Position numbers and translations under genes: made by a program | Source: Curtobacterium sp. Leaf261 | GTDB taxonomy: Bacteria; Actinomycetota; Actinomycetes; Actinomycetales; Microbacteriaceae | Length of the DNA stretch: 64,000 nucleotides | Direction of reading: 5' to 3' | Assembly: GCF_001422205.1 (NCBI RefSeq) | Contig: NZ_LMMJ01000007.1 | Location: 538,756 to 602,755 of the forward strand | In this document: positions 1-8,679 of the stretch, one piece after another | How the letters are laid out: each line of letters starts with the position of its first letter | How positions within the stretch are numbered: position 1 is the stretch's first letter | Notes under the pieces: generated by a model | Database searches by the model: none | Told to the model about the DNA's origin: nothing | The model's input: only the letters and a program-made list of their open reading frames with translations

Positions 1-410
1 CGATCGTCGGGGTGGTCCTCTGGGGCGTCGGCGCGTCCCTCGGGTTCCCGGTCGGGATGTCCGCCGCGGCCGACGACCCGAGGACCGCCGCCGCGAGGGT
101 CAGCGCGGTCGCGACGATCGGGTACGTGGCGTTCCTGGCGGGTCCCCCGCTCATCGGGTTCCTCGGCGAGGGGTTCGGCCTGCTGCGCGCGCTCCTCCTG
201 GTCTTCGTGTTCATCATCGTCGCGGGGATCGTGTCCGGGGCGGCCCGCGAACCGGACCGGCGGGGCGGACGCCAGCCGGGCCTCCAGTCCGGATCCGGGA
301 CCGGCGCCGCGCCGGACGGAACGGACACGACCGCCGACCCGGCGACCGTGTCCCCGCAGACCGATGCGACAGCGGCCGCCGAGGCCCGGGCGTCGGCCGA
401 CCGCCGGTAG
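1..410 (+). CDS. MFS transporter, C-terminal part (partial at window edge)
   Basis: The gene enters from the left edge, so only about the last 135 residues are visible. They include two hydrophobic segments, a conserved-looking loop with [15 protein letters not shown] and a [10 protein letters not shown] stretch, which is typical of the last helices of major facilitator superfamily permeases. After the final helix comes a long hydrophilic tail rich in Asp, Thr, Ala and Gly, probably cytoplasmic and disordered. A copy of the dispersed repeat family lies inside this tail at 267-292. The substrate cannot be told from this fragment. The stop codon overlaps the -10 element proposed for the next gene. 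Confidence 0.75.
   Translation, partial: IVGVVLWGVGASLGFPVGMSAAADDPRTAAARVSAVATIGYVAFLAGPPLIGFLGEGFGLLRALLLVFVFIIVAGIVSGAAREPDRRGGRQPGLQSGSGTGAAPDGTDTTADPATVSPQTDATAAAEARASADRR
267..292. repeat. half copy of the GGAGG palindromic repeat family (within CDS tail)
   Basis: The segment contains a CCGGGCCTCCAGTCCGG core that matches one arm of the repeats seen between genes elsewhere in the window. Here it is translated as part of the disordered tail of the MFS protein (around QPGLQSG). Confidence 0.45.
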
Positions 411-413
411 GCT
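408..413 (+). promoter_or_regulatory. -10 element TAGGCT of nucS, leaderless arrangement
   Basis: TAGGCT is followed by 7 bases and then the GTG start of nucS. No Shine-Dalgarno sequence fits in that space. The same motif at the same distance precedes three other genes in the window (2470, 8680, 28257). No convincing -35 is visible. Confidence 0.45.
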
Positions 414-420
414 CCAGGGC

Positions 421-1116
421 GTGCGTCTCGTCATCGCCCGCTGCTCCGTGGACTACGCGGGGCGTCTGTCGGCCCACCTCCCCCTCGCCACCAGGCTCCT
501 CATGCTGAAGGCGGACGGCAGCCTGCTGGTGCACTCGGACGGCGGCAGCTACAAGCCGCTCAACTGGATGAGTCCGCCCTGCACGATCAGCATCGGCGAG
601 CCGGACGACGACCAGACCGCGGCGGGGATCACCGAGGTCTGGACGGTCACGCAGAAGAAGACCCAGGACCGGCTCATCGTCTCCGTGCACGAGGTCTTCT
701 CGGACACCTCGCACGACCTGGGCGTCGATCCCGGGCTCGTCAAGGACGGGGTCGAGGCGCACCTGCAGCAGCTCCTCGCCGAGCAGATCGCGCTCCTCGG
801 GGACGGGCACACCCTCGTCCGGCGCGAGTACATGACGGCGATCGGTCCGGTCGACATCCTCGCGCGGGACGGCGGCGGCGCGAGCGTGGCAGTGGAGATG
901 AAGCGGAACGCGAACATCGACGCGGTCGAGCAGCTGACGCGCTACCTCGAGCTGATGAACCGCGATCCGTTGCTCCGGCCCGTGCAGGGCGTCCTCGCCG
1001 CACAGACGTTCGCCCCGCAGGCGAGGACCCTCGCCGAGGACCGCGGCATCCGCGTCCTGGTGCTCGACTACGACGCGATGCGGGGCATCGAGGGCGGGCA
1101 CACCCGCCTGTTCTGA
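421..1116 (+). CDS. nucS: Endonuclease NucS (mismatch-specific, RecB-like nuclease)
   Basis: A 231-residue protein of the NucS/EndoMS family, which in Actinobacteria performs non-canonical mismatch repair by cutting both strands at mismatches. The nuclease core is visible: Asp145 in GPVDILARD, and Glu159 and Lys161 in AVEMKR, matching the D-ExK catalytic set. The N-terminal half is the dimerisation and DNA-binding domain. The protein ends in Leu-Phe, as expected for the C-terminal sliding-clamp contact. GTG at 421 was chosen because translation from it begins with the family-typical [12 protein letters not shown] and it sits 7 bases after a -10 motif; an in-frame ATG at 364 lies inside the previous gene. 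Confidence 0.93.
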   Translation: MRLVIARCSVDYAGRLSAHLPLATRLLMLKADGSLLVHSDGGSYKPLNWMSPPCTISIGEPDDDQTAAGITEVWTVTQKKTQDRLIVSVHEVFSDTSHDLGVDPGLVKDGVEAHLQQLLAEQIALLGDGHTLVRREYMTAIGPVDILARDGGGASVAVEMKRNANIDAVEQLTRYLELMNRDPLLRPVQGVLAAQTFAPQARTLAEDRGIRVLVLDYDAMRGIEGGHTRLF

Positions 1117-1149
1117 GCGCTCGGCGCGTCCGCGCGCGCGAACGAGTTC

Positions 1150-1171
1150 GTCGCTCTCCCCCCAAAGCGAC
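1150..1171. repeat. Inverted repeat GTCGCT...AGCGAC, copy 1
   Basis: Six-base arms GTCGCT (1150-1155) and AGCGAC (1166-1171) enclose a C-rich loop. The outer bases match copy 2 at 1200-1221, so the two may belong to one small repeat family or act together as a terminator of nucS. Confidence 0.4.
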
Positions 1172-1199
1172 GGATCCGCCCGTGGTTCCCGCCCGATCG

Positions 1200-1221
1200 G
1201 TCGCTTTCCCGTGAAAGCGAC
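1200..1221. repeat. Inverted repeat GTCGCTTTC-CCGT-GAAAGCGAC, copy 2
   Basis: Perfect nine-base arms, 1200-1208 and 1213-1221, with a four-base loop. It lies about 85 bases after the nucS stop. It has no U-run, so it is either a weak terminator or a small dispersed repeat. Confidence 0.5.
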
Positions 1222-1419
1222 AGTCGCACGTACGGCCTGGAGGCACGGCTGCGGCCCGCCCCGCCGGCGTGCGCCCGCCACCGCACCACCCCGGCACGCG
1301 CCCGCCGCCGCACCACCACCCCGGAACTGCGCCCACCGGACGAAGGATCAGCGCACCCAGCACCCCCCGAGCATGGTGAGCCGCGGCGGCATCCGCTGCC
1401 TGCAGCCCAGGAGGCTCAC

Positions 1420-2373
1420 ATGTACTTCCACGCACAGACCTGGATCAACGACATCGCCACCGGCGAGCCGGACCCCGCAGCCGCGAACGCGCTGCAGGAG
1501 GGACTCGGCGGTCAGTTCGGCGAGATGCGCACGATGATGCAGTACCTCTTCCAGTCGATGAACTTCCGCGGACCGGCCGCGAAGCCCTACCGTGACCTCA
1601 TCCAGGGCGTCGGGACCGAGGAGATCAGCCACGTCGAGCTCATCGGCACGACCATCTCGCACCTCCTCGACGGTGCCCCGGAGTACTCCGGCAAGCTCAC
1701 CGACCCGCTCGACACCCCGGGGGCGGGTGGGGCGACACCCCTGCACATCGCCCTCGACACCGGCAACATCCACCACTACCTCGTCGGGGCCCAGGGCGCC
1801 CTGCCCGTCGACTCGGCGGGCAACCCCTGGAGCGGTTCGTACGTCTACAACTCCGGGAACCTGCCCCTCGACCTGCTGTACGACCTGATGCTCGAGTCGA
1901 CGGGCCGCCTGCAGAAGTGCCGGATCTACCAGATGACGGACAACCCGACGGCACGGGCGACACTCGCGTACCTGATCGTCCGCGACCAGGCCCACGAGAA
2001 CGCCTACGCGAAGGCGCTCGAGACGCTCGGCGTCGACTGGAAGACACTCCTGCCGATCCCCAAGACGAACGCGGAGCAGTTCCCGGAGGTCAAGGCGCTC
2101 GTCGACCTGGGTCTGCAGAGCAAGCAGTACAGCTTCGACCTCGACGGCAAGTCCGAGGCGGGCAAGATCTTCCGCGGGGCCTCCCCGTCGAAGGACGGCA
2201 CGGACCTGACCGCGACCGAGCAGGCACCGGCCGGCGTGCCGTCGTACATCTCCGACGAACGGCTCGAGGAGTTCGCGCCCGGACTCGACAAGGACCTGCT
2301 GGCACTCATCCAGCAGACGGCAGAGATGGAGCTCGACGAGGTCTCGTCGTTCTACGGACCGACGAAGGCCTGA
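1420..2373 (+). CDS. Manganese catalase family protein
   Basis: A 317-residue member of the ferritin-like dimanganese catalases, which split hydrogen peroxide to water and oxygen without haem. The start MYFHAQTWINDIATG is typical of the family. Metal-ligand segments are visible: EEISHVELIG near residues 67-76 and RDQAHENAYAKAL near residues 188-200, both carrying the expected Glu/His pairs. The length is normal. ATG at 1420 has a strong AGGAGG ribosome binding site seven bases upstream. The gene stands alone and is followed by a palindromic repeat. Confidence 0.92.
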   Translation: MYFHAQTWINDIATGEPDPAAANALQEGLGGQFGEMRTMMQYLFQSMNFRGPAAKPYRDLIQGVGTEEISHVELIGTTISHLLDGAPEYSGKLTDPLDTPGAGGATPLHIALDTGNIHHYLVGAQGALPVDSAGNPWSGSYVYNSGNLPLDLLYDLMLESTGRLQKCRIYQMTDNPTARATLAYLIVRDQAHENAYAKALETLGVDWKTLLPIPKTNAEQFPEVKALVDLGLQSKQYSFDLDGKSEAGKIFRGASPSKDGTDLTATEQAPAGVPSYISDERLEEFAPGLDKDLLALIQQTAEMELDEVSSFYGPTKA

Positions 2374-2397
2374 CACCTCCCGCCCGGTTCCGCAGGC

Positions 2398-2439
2398 GGA
2401 CGGGAGGGACGGTGCGGGGCCGACCCGTCCCTCCCGTCC
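2398..2439. repeat. GGAGG-family palindrome between catalase and HAD genes
   Basis: Perfect 15-base arms GGACGGGAGGGACGG (2398-2412) and CCGTCCCTCCCGTCC (2425-2439) with a 12-base loop. It lies 25 bases after the catalase stop. It is one of the best-preserved copies of the dispersed family and could act as a transcription terminator. Confidence 0.75.
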
Positions 2440-2456
2440 GGCGGGGCGCCGCCCGG

Positions 2457-2462
2457 TAGGCT
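2457..2462 (+). promoter_or_regulatory. -10 element TAGGCT of the HAD phosphatase gene, leaderless arrangement
   Basis: TAGGCT followed by 7 bases and ATG at 2470, exactly as upstream of nucS. No ribosome binding site is present in the gap. Confidence 0.45.
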
Positions 2463-2469
2463 GGCCCCG

Positions 2470-3141
2470 ATGTCAACGAGCCCCTTCAGCGTGATCCTCT
2501 TCGACCTCGACGGCACGATCAGCGACTCCGCCCCGGGCATCACCGAGAGCCTGACGTACACGTTCCGCGAGCTCGGGGTCCCGGTCCCCCCGCCCGCGAC
2601 GCTGCTCTCCTTCGTCGGACCCCCCATCCTCGACACGTTCCGGCAGGCGATGGGCATGGACGAGGCCCTCGCCGAACGGACCCTCACCGTCTACCGGGAG
2701 CACTACCTGGCGCACGGTGCGCTGGACTCCCGGCCCTTCCCGGGCATGGGCGAGGTCCTCCGCACCCTGCACGACGCCGGGGTCCCGCTGTCCACCGCGA
2801 CGAGCAAGCCCGAGACGCCGGCGACCTACATCCTCGAGCACTACCGGTTCACGCAGTACCTCGACTTCATCACCGGCGCGAGCGACGACGAGGTCCGGAG
2901 CGCCAAGGCCGACGTCGTCGCGGAGGCACTCCGACGCCTCGCCGACGCCGGCCACGACGTGTCGCGACCGGTCCTCGTCGGTGATCGGCTGCACGACGTC
3001 GAGGGCGCGGCGGTGCACGGTGTCCCGACCGTGTTCGCCGAGTGGGGCTACGGCGCCCCGTCCGAGTCCGCCGGCACGATCGCCAGCGCCGCGACCCCGC
3101 TCGACCTGCTGCCGATCCTGCTGCCGATCCGGCTGCCGTGA
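2470..3141 (+). CDS. HAD-family hydrolase, phosphoglycolate phosphatase-like
   Basis: A 223-residue HAD superfamily phosphatase. Motif I is FDLDGTISDS (nucleophile Asp at about residue 13), motif II is the TSKP segment, the conserved Lys lies in SAKADVV, and motif IV is VGDRLHDVEGA. The alpha-helical cap sits between motifs I and II, as in the Gph/PGMB-like subfamily. Substrate is uncertain: phosphoglycolate or another small phosphorylated metabolite. Its stop overlaps the GTG of the following transporter, so the two are probably translationally coupled. Confidence 0.85.
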   Translation: MSTSPFSVILFDLDGTISDSAPGITESLTYTFRELGVPVPPPATLLSFVGPPILDTFRQAMGMDEALAERTLTVYREHYLAHGALDSRPFPGMGEVLRTLHDAGVPLSTATSKPETPATYILEHYRFTQYLDFITGASDDEVRSAKADVVAEALRRLADAGHDVSRPVLVGDRLHDVEGAAVHGVPTVFAEWGYGAPSESAGTIASAATPLDLLPILLPIRLP

Positions 3142-4406
3142 GCGCGGTCCGCACGGTCGCGAGGAACGCCGGCTGGCTGCTGCCCGCCGCGATCGTCCTC
3201 ATCGCGCTCAACTACCGCGGGCCCATCGTCGCGACGGCCCCGGTGATCGGCGACGTCCGAGCCGACCTCGGCATCTCGTCGACGGTCGCCGGGCTGCTGA
3301 CCACCATCCCGGTCCTCTGCTTCGCGCTCGCCACCCCGTTCGCGTCGTGGCTCATCGGCCGGCTCGACCCGGAACGCGCGGTCACGGCGTCGCTCGTCGG
3401 GGTGCTCATCGGGACGGTCGTCCGGTCGACCGGCACCGCGACCGCACTCGTCGTCGGCACGATCGTCATCGGTGTCGCCATCACGATCGGGAACGTGGTG
3501 ATCCCGGTCGTCATCCGGCGGGACTCACCACCCGAGCGGGTCGGCATCGTCACCGGCGTCTACACGTCGGCGCTCAACATCGGGTCGATGACCACGTCGC
3601 TCGCGACCGCTCCGATCGCCGCCGTCTGGGGGTGGCCGCTCGCGATCGCGATCTGGGGCGGGTTCGTGGTCATCGCCGCCGTGGCCTGGTCGCGCGCCGT
3701 CGGCCTGCGGGCAGCGTTCCTCGGACCGCTCGGCCACGCCGACAGCGGTGTGACCAGGGAACCGCTGCCGGTGACGGGACCGATCGACCAGGTGCTCGAC
3801 CCCGCCGAGGTCCGCCGTCGGACGGACACCGGGCGACCGGCACCCAGGCCCGCGCGACGACTCGTCGCGTGGGGGCTGACGCTCGCGTTCGCCGGCCAGG
3901 CGTTCTCGTACTACGGGCTGACCGCGTGGATCCCGACCCTCCTGCACGACGAGATCGGCTTCGACACCGCGTCGGCCGGTGCGAGCTCGGCGGTGTTCCA
4001 GATCCTCGCGGTCGTCGGGGCACTCGGGGTGCCGATCCTCGCCGGGCGGTGGCGGCCGCGCCGGATCATCATGCTCATCAGCGTCTTCTGGCTCGCGATG
4101 CCCGTCGGACTGCTCGTCGCGCCGCACCTGTGGCTCCTCTGGTCGATCTTCGGAGGGGCGGCGCAGGGTGGCGGGATCACCATCGTGTTCATCGTGATCG
4201 TCCGACTCGTGACGAACGACGGCGACGCCCGGCGGATGTCGGCGTTCGTGCAGGGCGGCGGGTACCTGCTCGGGTCCGCCGGCCCGCTCGTCGTCGGCAC
4301 CCTGCACGAGGCGACGGGGTCCTGGACGCTGCCGCTCGTGGCGGTCGTGGTGTCGGTGCTGGTGCTCGGGGTCGTCGGGTCGATCTCCGCACGCGACGTC
4401 GACTGA
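3138..4406 (+). CDS. MFS transporter, CynX/NimT type
   Basis: A 422-residue permease with about 12 hydrophobic segments. The opening ALNYRGPIVATAPVIGDVRADLG and the following TTIPVLCFALATP are characteristic of the CynX/NimT group (cyanate, 2-nitroimidazole and similar exporters). A hydrophilic central loop lies around residues 215-250. GTG at 3138 is chosen because it overlaps the HAD stop in a GTGA and gives a normal N-terminus; an upstream in-frame ATG at 3042 would lie inside the HAD gene. Function beyond small-molecule transport is unknown. Confidence 0.82.
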   Translation: MSAVRTVARNAGWLLPAAIVLIALNYRGPIVATAPVIGDVRADLGISSTVAGLLTTIPVLCFALATPFASWLIGRLDPERAVTASLVGVLIGTVVRSTGTATALVVGTIVIGVAITIGNVVIPVVIRRDSPPERVGIVTGVYTSALNIGSMTTSLATAPIAAVWGWPLAIAIWGGFVVIAAVAWSRAVGLRAAFLGPLGHADSGVTREPLPVTGPIDQVLDPAEVRRRTDTGRPAPRPARRLVAWGLTLAFAGQAFSYYGLTAWIPTLLHDEIGFDTASAGASSAVFQILAVVGALGVPILAGRWRPRRIIMLISVFWLAMPVGLLVAPHLWLLWSIFGGAAQGGGITIVFIVIVRLVTNDGDARRMSAFVQGGGYLLGSAGPLVVGTLHEATGSWTLPLVAVVVSVLVLGVVGSISARDVD

Positions 4407-4453
4407 CCCCGAGCTCGACGCGAGCGCCCGAGCCCGACGCAAGGGCCCGACGC

Positions 4454-5287
4454 TCACCCCGCGGCGAGCACCTCGCGCAGCGACATCGGTGGCCGGCCGA
4501 TGACCCGCTCGACATCGCCGGACACCTCGGCGAGCGCCCCTTCCGCGATCGCGGTGTAGGTGCTCACCCACGCGTCCGCCTGCCACGGCTCGGGGTTCCA
4601 CCGAGCCCGTGACGCGTACGCCTCGTCGAGGGTCTCGGGGCGGTAGGTGACCTGCCGACCCCGGACCTCGGACACGACCGCTGCCGCCTCCGTGAGGGTG
4701 ATCGCCGCCGGGCCCGTCAGGTCGTACGTCACGTCGAGGTGCGCCGCGTGGTCCCGGAGCACCGTCGCCGCGACTGCCGCCACATCGGCGCGTGCGACCG
4801 CCGCCATGGCACCGTCCCCGGCCGGCCCGCGGATCACGCCGTCCTCGCCGACGAGGTCCTCGACGAAGTCCAGGTAGAACGAGTCGCGGAGGAAGGTGTG
4901 GTGCATCCCGGAGTCCCGGATCGCCTGCTCGGTCGCGAAGTGGTCGCGCCCGAGGGTGAACGTCGCGTCGGGGGCGGCCCCGGCGAACGACGTGTAGACC
5001 ACGTGCGAGACCCCGGCCTCCGCGGCCGCGGACACGAACGTCCGGTGCTGGTCGAGCCGGTCCTCCGCCTCGGCCCCGGACACCATGAGGAGCAGGTCGA
5101 CACCGCCGAGGGCCCGGCTCGCAGCCTCCCGATCGGCGAACGTCGCCTCGACGACCTCGGTGTCCGGCAGCACCGGAGCGCGGCTGGCGTCACGGACGAT
5201 CATGCGGAACGGCAGACCCGACGCGGCGAGCGCCCGGGCGACGGCGCCGCCGATGTTGCCGGTCGCGCCGGTGATGGCGATGGTCAT
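4454..5287 (-). CDS. NmrA/NAD(P)H-binding oxidoreductase, quinone reductase QOR2-like
   Basis: A 277-residue atypical short-chain dehydrogenase. The Rossmann nucleotide site [15 protein letters not shown] is at residues 6-20. The remaining sequence, including [20 protein letters not shown] and [10 protein letters not shown], resembles the YtfG/QorB group of NAD(P)H:quinone oxidoreductases and NmrA-like proteins. There is no classic YxxxK pair, consistent with that group. The gene converges with the MFS gene and lies 36 bases downstream of the kinase-like gene on the same strand, so the two may be cotranscribed. Confidence 0.85.
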   Translation of the reverse strand: MTIAITGATGNIGGAVARALAASGLPFRMIVRDASRAPVLPDTEVVEATFADREAASRALGGVDLLLMVSGAEAEDRLDQHRTFVSAAAEAGVSHVVYTSFAGAAPDATFTLGRDHFATEQAIRDSGMHHTFLRDSFYLDFVEDLVGEDGVIRGPAGDGAMAAVARADVAAVAATVLRDHAAHLDVTYDLTGPAAITLTEAAAVVSEVRGRQVTYRPETLDEAYASRARWNPEPWQADAWVSTYTAIAEGALAEVSGDVERVIGRPPMSLREVLAAG

Positions 5288-5323
5288 GGGAAACCTCCAG
5301 GTCGGGTTACAGGAATCGCGGGT

Positions 5324-5965
5324 TCAGGTCAGGACCACGACGGTGGCGCGGTCTGCGGTCGGCTCGACCCGGTCCGCGTTGCTGCCGTCGACGTCGACGG
5401 CCCACGCGCGCGCGGCCGCGAAGTCGCGGCCGTGCCGCATGTGCCGCCCCACGAGTCGGTCGACGCGGACGTCGGGTGCGGCCCGGCAGAACCAGGACTC
5501 GGCCAGGAGGCCCGGGAGCGCGTCCCACGGGTCCGTCGCGTCGAGCAGGTAGTTGCCCTCCGTCACCACGAGCCGGGTCCGCCGCGGAACGGCGATGCTG
5601 CCCGCGACCGGCTCGTCGACGCGGCGGTCGAAGTCCGGCGCCCACGTGACGGGCTCCGAGGCGGCGGCGAGCCTCCGGACGAGCGCGACGTACCCCTCGG
5701 CGTCGAAGGTGTCGATGGCTCCCTTGCGTCCTCTGCGGCCGAGCGCCTCGAGCGATCCGTTCGCGAGGTGGAACCCGTCCATCGGGACCTGCACCGCGAC
5801 GGCGGGGCCGAGCTCCGCCGTGACCGCGGCGACCACGCGGCGCGCGAGTGTGGACTTGCCGGAGCCGGGGCTGCCGGTGATGCCGAGCACGACCCTCCCG
5901 GCCGCCCCGCGGGTCAGCGCGAGCGCCCGCTCGACCGCAGCGTCGACGCTGATCGGTGTAGGCAC
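5324..5965 (-). CDS. Nucleoside/nucleotide kinase family P-loop protein
   Basis: A 213-residue P-loop kinase of the uridine kinase/phosphoribulokinase/pantothenate kinase-like group. The Walker A motif [14 protein letters not shown] is at about residues 31-44, and [17 protein letters not shown] plus [10 protein letters not shown] are the substrate and Walker B regions found in the YfdG/FrcK-like family. The C-terminal [12 protein letters not shown] is also typical. The substrate is not determined by sequence. GTG at 5965 is the most plausible start; the open frame continues upstream but loses homology-like character and overlaps the divergent VOC gene. Confidence 0.8.
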   Translation of the reverse strand: MPTPISVDAAVERALALTRGAAGRVVLGITGSPGSGKSTLARRVVAAVTAELGPAVAVQVPMDGFHLANGSLEALGRRGRKGAIDTFDAEGYVALVRRLAAASEPVTWAPDFDRRVDEPVAGSIAVPRRTRLVVTEGNYLLDATDPWDALPGLLAESWFCRAAPDVRVDRLVGRHMRHGRDFAAARAWAVDVDGSNADRVEPTADRATVVVLT

Positions 5966-6106
5966 GAGGCCATCGTGCCAGTCCGACCCCGAGAAGTCGC
6001 GTTCGGGACCCCTGGCCACTCGAGGCGTCGCAGGTGCGCCCTCTCGGCGGGGGCGGGACGGGGACGGGGCTGGCGGCGGCGCCAGCCGAGGAGGACACTG
6101 TGGCGC

Positions 6107-6478
6107 ATGGTCGATGCGACGAAGGCGTTCAGCGGGTTCTCGGTGCGGGACGTGCCGGAGGCGAAGGCGTTCTACACGGACGTGCTCGGACTCCCCGTGC
6201 GGGAGGACCACGGCATGCTGACGATCGACCTCGGCGGCGGGCACGGGGTGCTCGTCTACCCGAAGGGGCCGACGCACGAACCTGCGGGCTTCACCGTGCT
6301 GAACTTCCCCGTGCCGGACGTCGACGCCGCCGTGGACGAGCTCGCGGCGAAGGGCGTCACGTTCCTGCACTACGAGGGCATGACCGACGACAAGGGCGTG
6401 AACCGCAGGGGCGGGCCGCTCATCGCGTGGTTCACCGATCCGTCGGGGAACGTGCTGAGCGTCATCGCGGGGGACTGA
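6107..6478 (+). CDS. VOC family (glyoxalase/bleomycin-resistance fold) protein
   Basis: A 123-residue single VOC module with paired beta-alpha-beta-beta-beta units: [26 protein letters not shown] at the start (shown here only as a landmark) and [13 protein letters not shown] at the end. These proteins are metal-dependent lyases, dioxygenases or ligand binders; no specific reaction can be named. ATG at 6107 has a GAGGAGG ribosome binding site about 10 bases upstream. The gene converges with the NUDIX gene, their ends overlapping by 17 bases. Confidence 0.85.
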   Translation: MVDATKAFSGFSVRDVPEAKAFYTDVLGLPVREDHGMLTIDLGGGHGVLVYPKGPTHEPAGFTVLNFPVPDVDAAVDELAAKGVTFLHYEGMTDDKGVNRRGGPLIAWFTDPSGNVLSVIAGD

Positions 6479-6980
6479 CCGCGGGTCCCGGACTCGCGCC
6501 GCCCCGGGCAGCAGCGGTGGCACCGGCGAGTTCGAGCACCTGTTCGACGTTCTGCGCGTGCCGGACGGAGGCGAGCTCCGCGACCGGGAACCACGCGGCG
6601 GCGTCGGTGCTCCCGCCGACCTCGTCCCGGAGCGTCCCCCCGAGGATCCGCGCCGTGTAGAACACCTGCACGGTGCGCATCGGCCGATCGGTGGCGACGA
6701 ACCGCTGATCCGCCGTGATGGTGTTCGTCCGCACGGCCAGGAGTGCGCCGCACTCGACGTCGTAGCCGGTCTCCTCCTCGAACTCCCGGATCAGTCCCGC
6801 CTCGGGGCTCTCGCCGAACTCGACACCGCCGCCCGGCAGGATCCACATGTCACCGGAGGGTGCGTTCCAGCGGGCCAGGAGCACGCGGTCCTGCTCGTCG
6901 ACGACCACGCCGTAGGCGCCGAGGCGGGTGTCGTAGTCGGTGAACTCCAACGGGGTGCTGTCGCTCGGGTTCGTCGTCAT
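6462..6980 (-). CDS. NUDIX hydrolase
   Basis: A 172-residue NUDIX protein that hydrolyses a nucleoside diphosphate linked to another moiety. The full NUDIX box GX5EX7REXXEEXG is present as [22 protein letters not shown] around residues 52-73 (key residues G, E, R-E, E-E, G). The C-terminal 20 residues are Ala/Gly/Pro-rich and probably disordered. Its 3' end overlaps the convergent VOC gene. The substrate is unknown. Confidence 0.87.
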   Translation of the reverse strand: MTTNPSDSTPLEFTDYDTRLGAYGVVVDEQDRVLLARWNAPSGDMWILPGGGVEFGESPEAGLIREFEEETGYDVECGALLAVRTNTITADQRFVATDRPMRTVQVFYTARILGGTLRDEVGGSTDAAAWFPVAELASVRHAQNVEQVLELAGATAAARGGASPGPAVSPPR

Positions 6981-7022
6981 CCCCCGAGCCTGGCACGGGA
7001 CGCCGTCGGCCGTGAGGCACGC

Positions 7023-7778
7023 TCAGCGGCGGTCGAGCACCCGCGGCACGACCGCGTTCCACACCCCGATGACGAGCAGCGCACCCGCGACCCCGGCGAG
7101 GAGCGCCCCGAGCACGTCCGTCGGCCAGTGCGCACCGACGTAGAGCCGGGCCCAGGCGACCACGAGCACGAAGACCGCCCCGACGACTCCGACCACCCAG
7201 CGCTGCCCGGCGCTCGTGGTCAGCGCGAGGACCGCGACGACGAGCGTCACCGCGAACACGGTGTGCCCGCTGGGGTAGCTCAGGGTGGCACGCCCGGCGT
7301 CGACGTGGTGCGCGAGGGTGTCCGCGGCGGGCCGGGTCTCGTGCACGAGTTGCTTCGGCACCAGGCAGAACAGCCAGCCGGCTCCGGACGCCACCCCCGC
7401 ACCGATCGCACGGAGCCATCCGCGGAGGAGCCCGCCGACCACGACGAGCACGACGAGGCACGCACCGACGACGGGGATCCTGTCGAGGCTGTCGAGTGCG
7501 ATCGCGACGGCGTCGGCCACCGGGGTGTGTGCGGCGTTGAGCAGACGGTCGAGGCCGAGCTGCGCGTCGAGGAGCCCCGTGGCGCCACGGACTGCGAACC
7601 CGAGCCCGAAGGTCAGCACCCAGAGGACGATGACGGGCACGACCCAGTGCCGCGGTGCTGCGAGCACCCCGCGCGCGCGGTCGGACCCGGCACGGGTCGA
7701 GGTGGCGCCCCCGGCGCGGGTCGAGGCGGCGCCCACGGCGCGGTTCGAGGCGCGGGTCCCGGTGCTGTGCGAAGCCAT
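7023..7778 (-). CDS. PAP2-family phosphatase, membrane-bound
   Basis: A 251-residue integral membrane phosphatase of the PAP2 superfamily, which removes phosphate from lipid phosphates such as phosphatidic acid or undecaprenyl pyrophosphate. The three signature motifs are visible: KQLVHETRP (K-x6-RP), YPSGH, and ARLYVGAHWPTD (R, H and D catalytic residues). A 40-residue cytoplasmic N-terminus with internal Ala/Thr/Arg repeats precedes the first helix. ATG at 7778 is the first start giving a sensible N-terminus; the frame stays open far upstream only because of high GC. Confidence 0.87.
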   Translation of the reverse strand: MASHSTGTRASNRAVGAASTRAGGATSTRAGSDRARGVLAAPRHWVVPVIVLWVLTFGLGFAVRGATGLLDAQLGLDRLLNAAHTPVADAVAIALDSLDRIPVVGACLVVLVVVGGLLRGWLRAIGAGVASGAGWLFCLVPKQLVHETRPAADTLAHHVDAGRATLSYPSGHTVFAVTLVVAVLALTTSAGQRWVVGVVGAVFVLVVAWARLYVGAHWPTDVLGALLAGVAGALLVIGVWNAVVPRVLDRR

Positions 7779-7922
7779 CCCGGCAGTCTGTCGGTCGCGT
7801 TCCGAGGATCCTCTGAGGAAGCCCGGCCCGGGCGTCGGCGGCGCCTTCGGGTTCGGACAGGTCGGTTCCCGGTCGTGCGCCGCGCCGCGCTTCCGGCAGC
7901 GTCGTGCGGGATCCTTGGCTCC

Positions 7923-8573
7923 ATGCCCGACGCCACCCCGCACCGCCGATCGCGCCGCTACCGACTCCGGCTCGTCCTCACCCTCGTCGTCGGGGTCGTC
8001 GTCGCGGTGGCCGCGGTCCTCCTCGGGGAGCCGGTCTGGGCGGCGTCGGCGGGGTGGGCGGCCGCCTGCGCGGTGTACGTCGGGACCATGTGGCCCGTGA
8101 TCCTCCGCGCGGACCCGGAGCGGACGGCCCGGATCGCCACCCGCGAGGACCCGCACCGCACGGTGAGCGACATCCTCCTGGTGCTCGCCGCGCTCGCCTC
8201 GGTCGTCGCCATCGCGGTGGTGCTCGTGCACGCGCAGTCCCTGCACGGGTGGCGGCAGGACGCTGCGGCGGCGTTCGGGGTCGTCAGCGTGGGGCTGTCC
8301 TGGTTCCTCGTGCAGACCCTCTTCACGCTGCGGTACGCCGAGCTGTACTACAGCGGGACCCCCGGTGGCATCGACTTCAACCAGGACGAGCGCCCGCGGT
8401 ACTCGGACTTCGCCTACTTCGCGGTGACGGTCGGCATGACCTACCAGGTGTCGGACACGAACATCTCGACGAGCCGGATCCGGTCGACGACGCTGCGGCA
8501 CGCACTCCTGTCGTTCCTGTTCGGGACGGGGATCATCGCGACGGTGATCAACCTCGTGGCGGGTCTCGGCTGA
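7923..8573 (+). CDS. DUF1345 family membrane protein
   Basis: A 216-residue protein with about five hydrophobic segments. The segment YYSGTPGGIDFNQ, followed by PRYSDFAYFAVTVGMTYQVSDT, is the signature of the DUF1345 family of predicted inner-membrane proteins. No function is established. ATG at 7923 follows the divergent PAP2 gene by 144 bases, and the two may share a regulatory region. Confidence 0.85.
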   Translation: MPDATPHRRSRRYRLRLVLTLVVGVVVAVAAVLLGEPVWAASAGWAAACAVYVGTMWPVILRADPERTARIATREDPHRTVSDILLVLAALASVVAIAVVLVHAQSLHGWRQDAAAAFGVVSVGLSWFLVQTLFTLRYAELYYSGTPGGIDFNQDERPRYSDFAYFAVTVGMTYQVSDTNISTSRIRSTTLRHALLSFLFGTGIIATVINLVAGLG

Positions 8574-8601
8574 CCCCGACCTGCCGGACGTGTCGACCCG
8601 C

Positions 8602-8644
8602 CGGCCTGGAGGGACGGTGCCAGTCCGACCCGTGCCTCCCGTCC
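8602..8644. repeat. GGAGG-family palindrome between DUF1345 and MarR genes
   Basis: Arms GGAGGGACGG (8608-8617) and CCGTGCCTCC (8630-8639) pair with one mismatch; the outer part is less conserved (GGCCTGGAGG against CCTCCCGTCC). It begins 29 bases after the DUF1345 stop. Confidence 0.6.
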
Positions 8645-8667
8645 GCTGCGCACCGCGCCGTGCGCCG

Positions 8668-8673
8668 TAGGAT
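8668..8673 (+). promoter_or_regulatory. -10 element TAGGAT of the marR-like gene, leaderless arrangement
   Basis: TAGGAT followed by 6 bases and ATG at 8680, with no ribosome binding site between them. It matches the arrangement at 408, 2457 and 28244. Confidence 0.45.
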
Positions 8674-8679
8674 CGGCGC

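Larger units (their letters stand above)
1117..1419. other. Gene-free interval with two related hairpins
   Basis: No credible gene lies between nucS and the catalase; ORFs here are shadows. The interval holds two similar inverted repeats (1150-1171 and 1200-1221), a half copy of the GGAGG repeat near 1235-1261, and a CCGC-rich tract around 1265-1330. The ribosome binding site AGGAGG of the catalase gene closes it. Confidence 0.5.

Noticed and set aside
4407..4453. Two imperfect 19-base direct repeats between convergent genes
   Set aside because: Short and imperfect (GAGCTCGACGCGAGC against GAGCCCGACGCAAGG) in high-GC sequence; could be chance.
2717..4612. 631-codon open frame over the HAD and MFS genes
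   Set aside because: Arg/Pro/Thr-rich shadow; the correct frames give a recognised HAD enzyme and a permease.
4739..6106. Long upstream extension of the VOC gene frame
   Set aside because: Antisense to the NmrA and kinase genes. The ribosome binding site and domain start both place the true start at 6107.
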